DNA of 64,000 nucleotides from Tunturiibacter gelidiferens (GTDB lineage Bacteria > Acidobacteriota > Terriglobia > Terriglobales > Acidobacteriaceae), in NCBI RefSeq assembly GCF_014201335.1, contig NZ_JACHEB010000007.1, positions 1 to 64,000 of the forward strand, written 5' to 3'. The notes under the pieces are model-generated. The model made no database searches. It was not told the DNA's origin and worked only from the letters and a program-made list of their open reading frames with translations. Of the stretch, positions 63,237 through 64,000 are shown in pieces. The stretch's first letter is position 1. Each line of letters begins with the position of its first letter. The translations under genes were made by a program, and so were the position numbers.

Positions 63237-64000
63237 ATGCACCCCATGATCAAGTTGACTCCAGGAAAGCTAGCCGGCCTCAAGGCCGTCTCCGACCATC
63301 GTGGCGTGATCGCCGCCGCCGCCATGGACCAGCGCGGATCCCTCCAGAAGTCCCTCGCCAAGGAGCGCGGAGCCGCCGCCGACGCCCATGACCTCGAGGA
63401 GTTCAAGACCCTGGTCACCTCCGTCCTCACCAAGCACGCCTCGGCCATCCTCCTCGACCCCGAGTTCGGCCTCCCAGCCTCCAAGCACCGCAACGGCAAG
63501 GGCCTCCTGCTCGCCTACGAGAAGACCGGTTACGACGCCACCACCCCCGGCCGCCTGCCCGACCTCCTCGACGTCTGGAGCGTCCGCCGGCTGAAAGAAG
63601 CCGGAGCAGACTGCATCAAAATTCTCCTCTACTACACGCCCTACGAGAAGACATCGGTCAATGACCTCAAGCAGGCATGGATCGAACGAATCGGTGCCGA
63701 GTGCATCGCGCACGACATCCCCTTCTTCCTCGAGTTCGTCGGCTACGACGCCGAAGGCGGCGATGAAAAGTCCGTAGCCTACGCCAAGAAGAAGCCCGAG
63801 ATCGTCTCCGGCTCCATGGCTGAATTCGGCAAGGCTCACTACAACGTGGACGTCCTCAAGGTCGAGGTTCCTGTCGAGATGGCCTTTGTCGAAGGCACAA
63901 AGTCCTTCAAGGGCGAGAAGGCGTACACCCGCAAGGAAGCCCTGCAACACTTCCGCGACGCCGCCACCATGACCCACAAGCCCTTCATCTATCTCTCTGC
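63237..64000 (+). CDS. Tagatose-1,6-bisphosphate aldolase (LacD-type), partial
   Basis: A class I aldolase cut by the window edge; 254 residues are visible, about three-quarters of the family's length. It has AAAAMDQRGSLQKSL near residue 26, ILLDPEFGLPASK, and DVLKVEVPVEM with the Schiff-base Lys about 208, as in LacD. AGGAG precedes two in-frame ATGs (63237 and 63246); the second has the more usual spacing limit but the first cannot be excluded. LacD-type enzymes split tagatose- or fructose-1,6-bisphosphate into two trioses. Confidence 0.9.
   Translation, partial: MHPMIKLTPGKLAGLKAVSDHRGVIAAAAMDQRGSLQKSLAKERGAAADAHDLEEFKTLVTSVLTKHASAILLDPEFGLPASKHRNGKGLLLAYEKTGYDATTPGRLPDLLDVWSVRRLKEAGADCIKILLYYTPYEKTSVNDLKQAWIERIGAECIAHDIPFFLEFVGYDAEGGDEKSVAYAKKKPEIVSGSMAEFGKAHYNVDVLKVEVPVEMAFVEGTKSFKGEKAYTRKEALQHFRDAATMTHKPFIYLS

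Noticed and set aside
62813..63499. A 228-codon minus-strand frame before the aldolase
   Set aside because: Its first part is antisense to the aldolase and no start with a ribosome site is visible in the remainder. The C-terminal part looks partly protein-like, so it is not fully excluded.

Overview
The window is GC-rich chromosomal DNA from a diderm soil-type bacterium, most likely an acidobacterium of the Terriglobia (Granulicella/Edaphobacter/Terriglobus type). Pointers are an orphan ADOP-type ABC permease, a VWFA-domain protein of the acidobacterial type, a BamA/TamA + SurA-like + TamB outer-membrane assembly cluster, a cytoplasmic protein quality-control set (lon, hrcA-grpE-dnaJ), strong use of C-ending codons, and several families of short interspersed intergenic repeats. 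This assignment is inference from gene content; no rRNA gene is present and I recognised no tRNA.

Layout. 0.2-6.3 kb: DUF488 protein, lon, pheA, a small membrane protein with a CsbD-like stress protein, and a UbiA/MqnP-type prenyltransferase. 6.3-15.7 kb: an envelope block on the minus strand, with a triple-BON protein and a tightly packed three-gene unit BamA/TamA-like > SurA-like > TamB-like. 15.9-19.9 kb: an E1-like ThiF/MoeB protein, an ECF sigma factor coupled to a small cytosolic partner, a secreted VWFA protein and an AhpD-like protein. 20-25.2 kb: an APC permease followed by two tandem carboxymuconolactone-decarboxylase-like paralogs, then an ADOP permease. 25.3-28.3 kb looks accessory: two small unknown genes, a chloramphenicol-acetyltransferase-like gene and an MFS exporter, with looser codon bias. 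28.8-32.3 kb: aroK, an AI-2E-family permease with an apparent CTG start, an anchored unknown protein and rsmE. 32.3-38.7 kb: permease, hrcA-grpE-dnaJ (no dnaK), an Mrp-type ATPase and a thioesterase. 38.7-42.4 kb: TPR protein and a MoxR-like ATPase / unknown / VWA trio. 42.4-51.5 kb: AsmA-like protein, secreted alpha/beta hydrolase, a probable operon of CocE hydrolase > Nudix > amidohydrolase, a CDGSH protein, and a UBP zinc-finger protein coupled to an acyltransferase. 51.7-55.3 kb: an NtrB/NtrC-like two-component pair and rph. 55.3-64 kb: two membrane proteins, a duplicated aldo/keto reductase + SnoaL-like module with a decayed second SnoaL copy, a membrane-anchored catalase-like peroxidase coupled to a cytochrome b561, and the start of a LacD-type aldolase cut by the window edge.

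The best candidates for something undescribed are non-coding. (1) A roughly 165-nt CACCAC/GTGGTG-rich element occurs at 800-963 and 35768-35932 with its internal motifs at the same offsets, and a shortened relative lies at 44077-44188; each lies upstream of a minus-strand gene in the same orientation. (2) The two aldo/keto reductase copies are each preceded by a perfect hairpin at the same place but with different stem sequence, so the pairing and not the sequence is kept. (3) A 55-nt tandem hairpin repeat sits between grpE and dnaJ. (4) An orphan strong terminator lies just upstream of aroK after about 500 nt with no gene. Several genes (moxR-like, rsmE, rph, the 30.7-kb gene) have a -10-like hexamer 5-7 nt before the start codon, which suggests leaderless transcripts.
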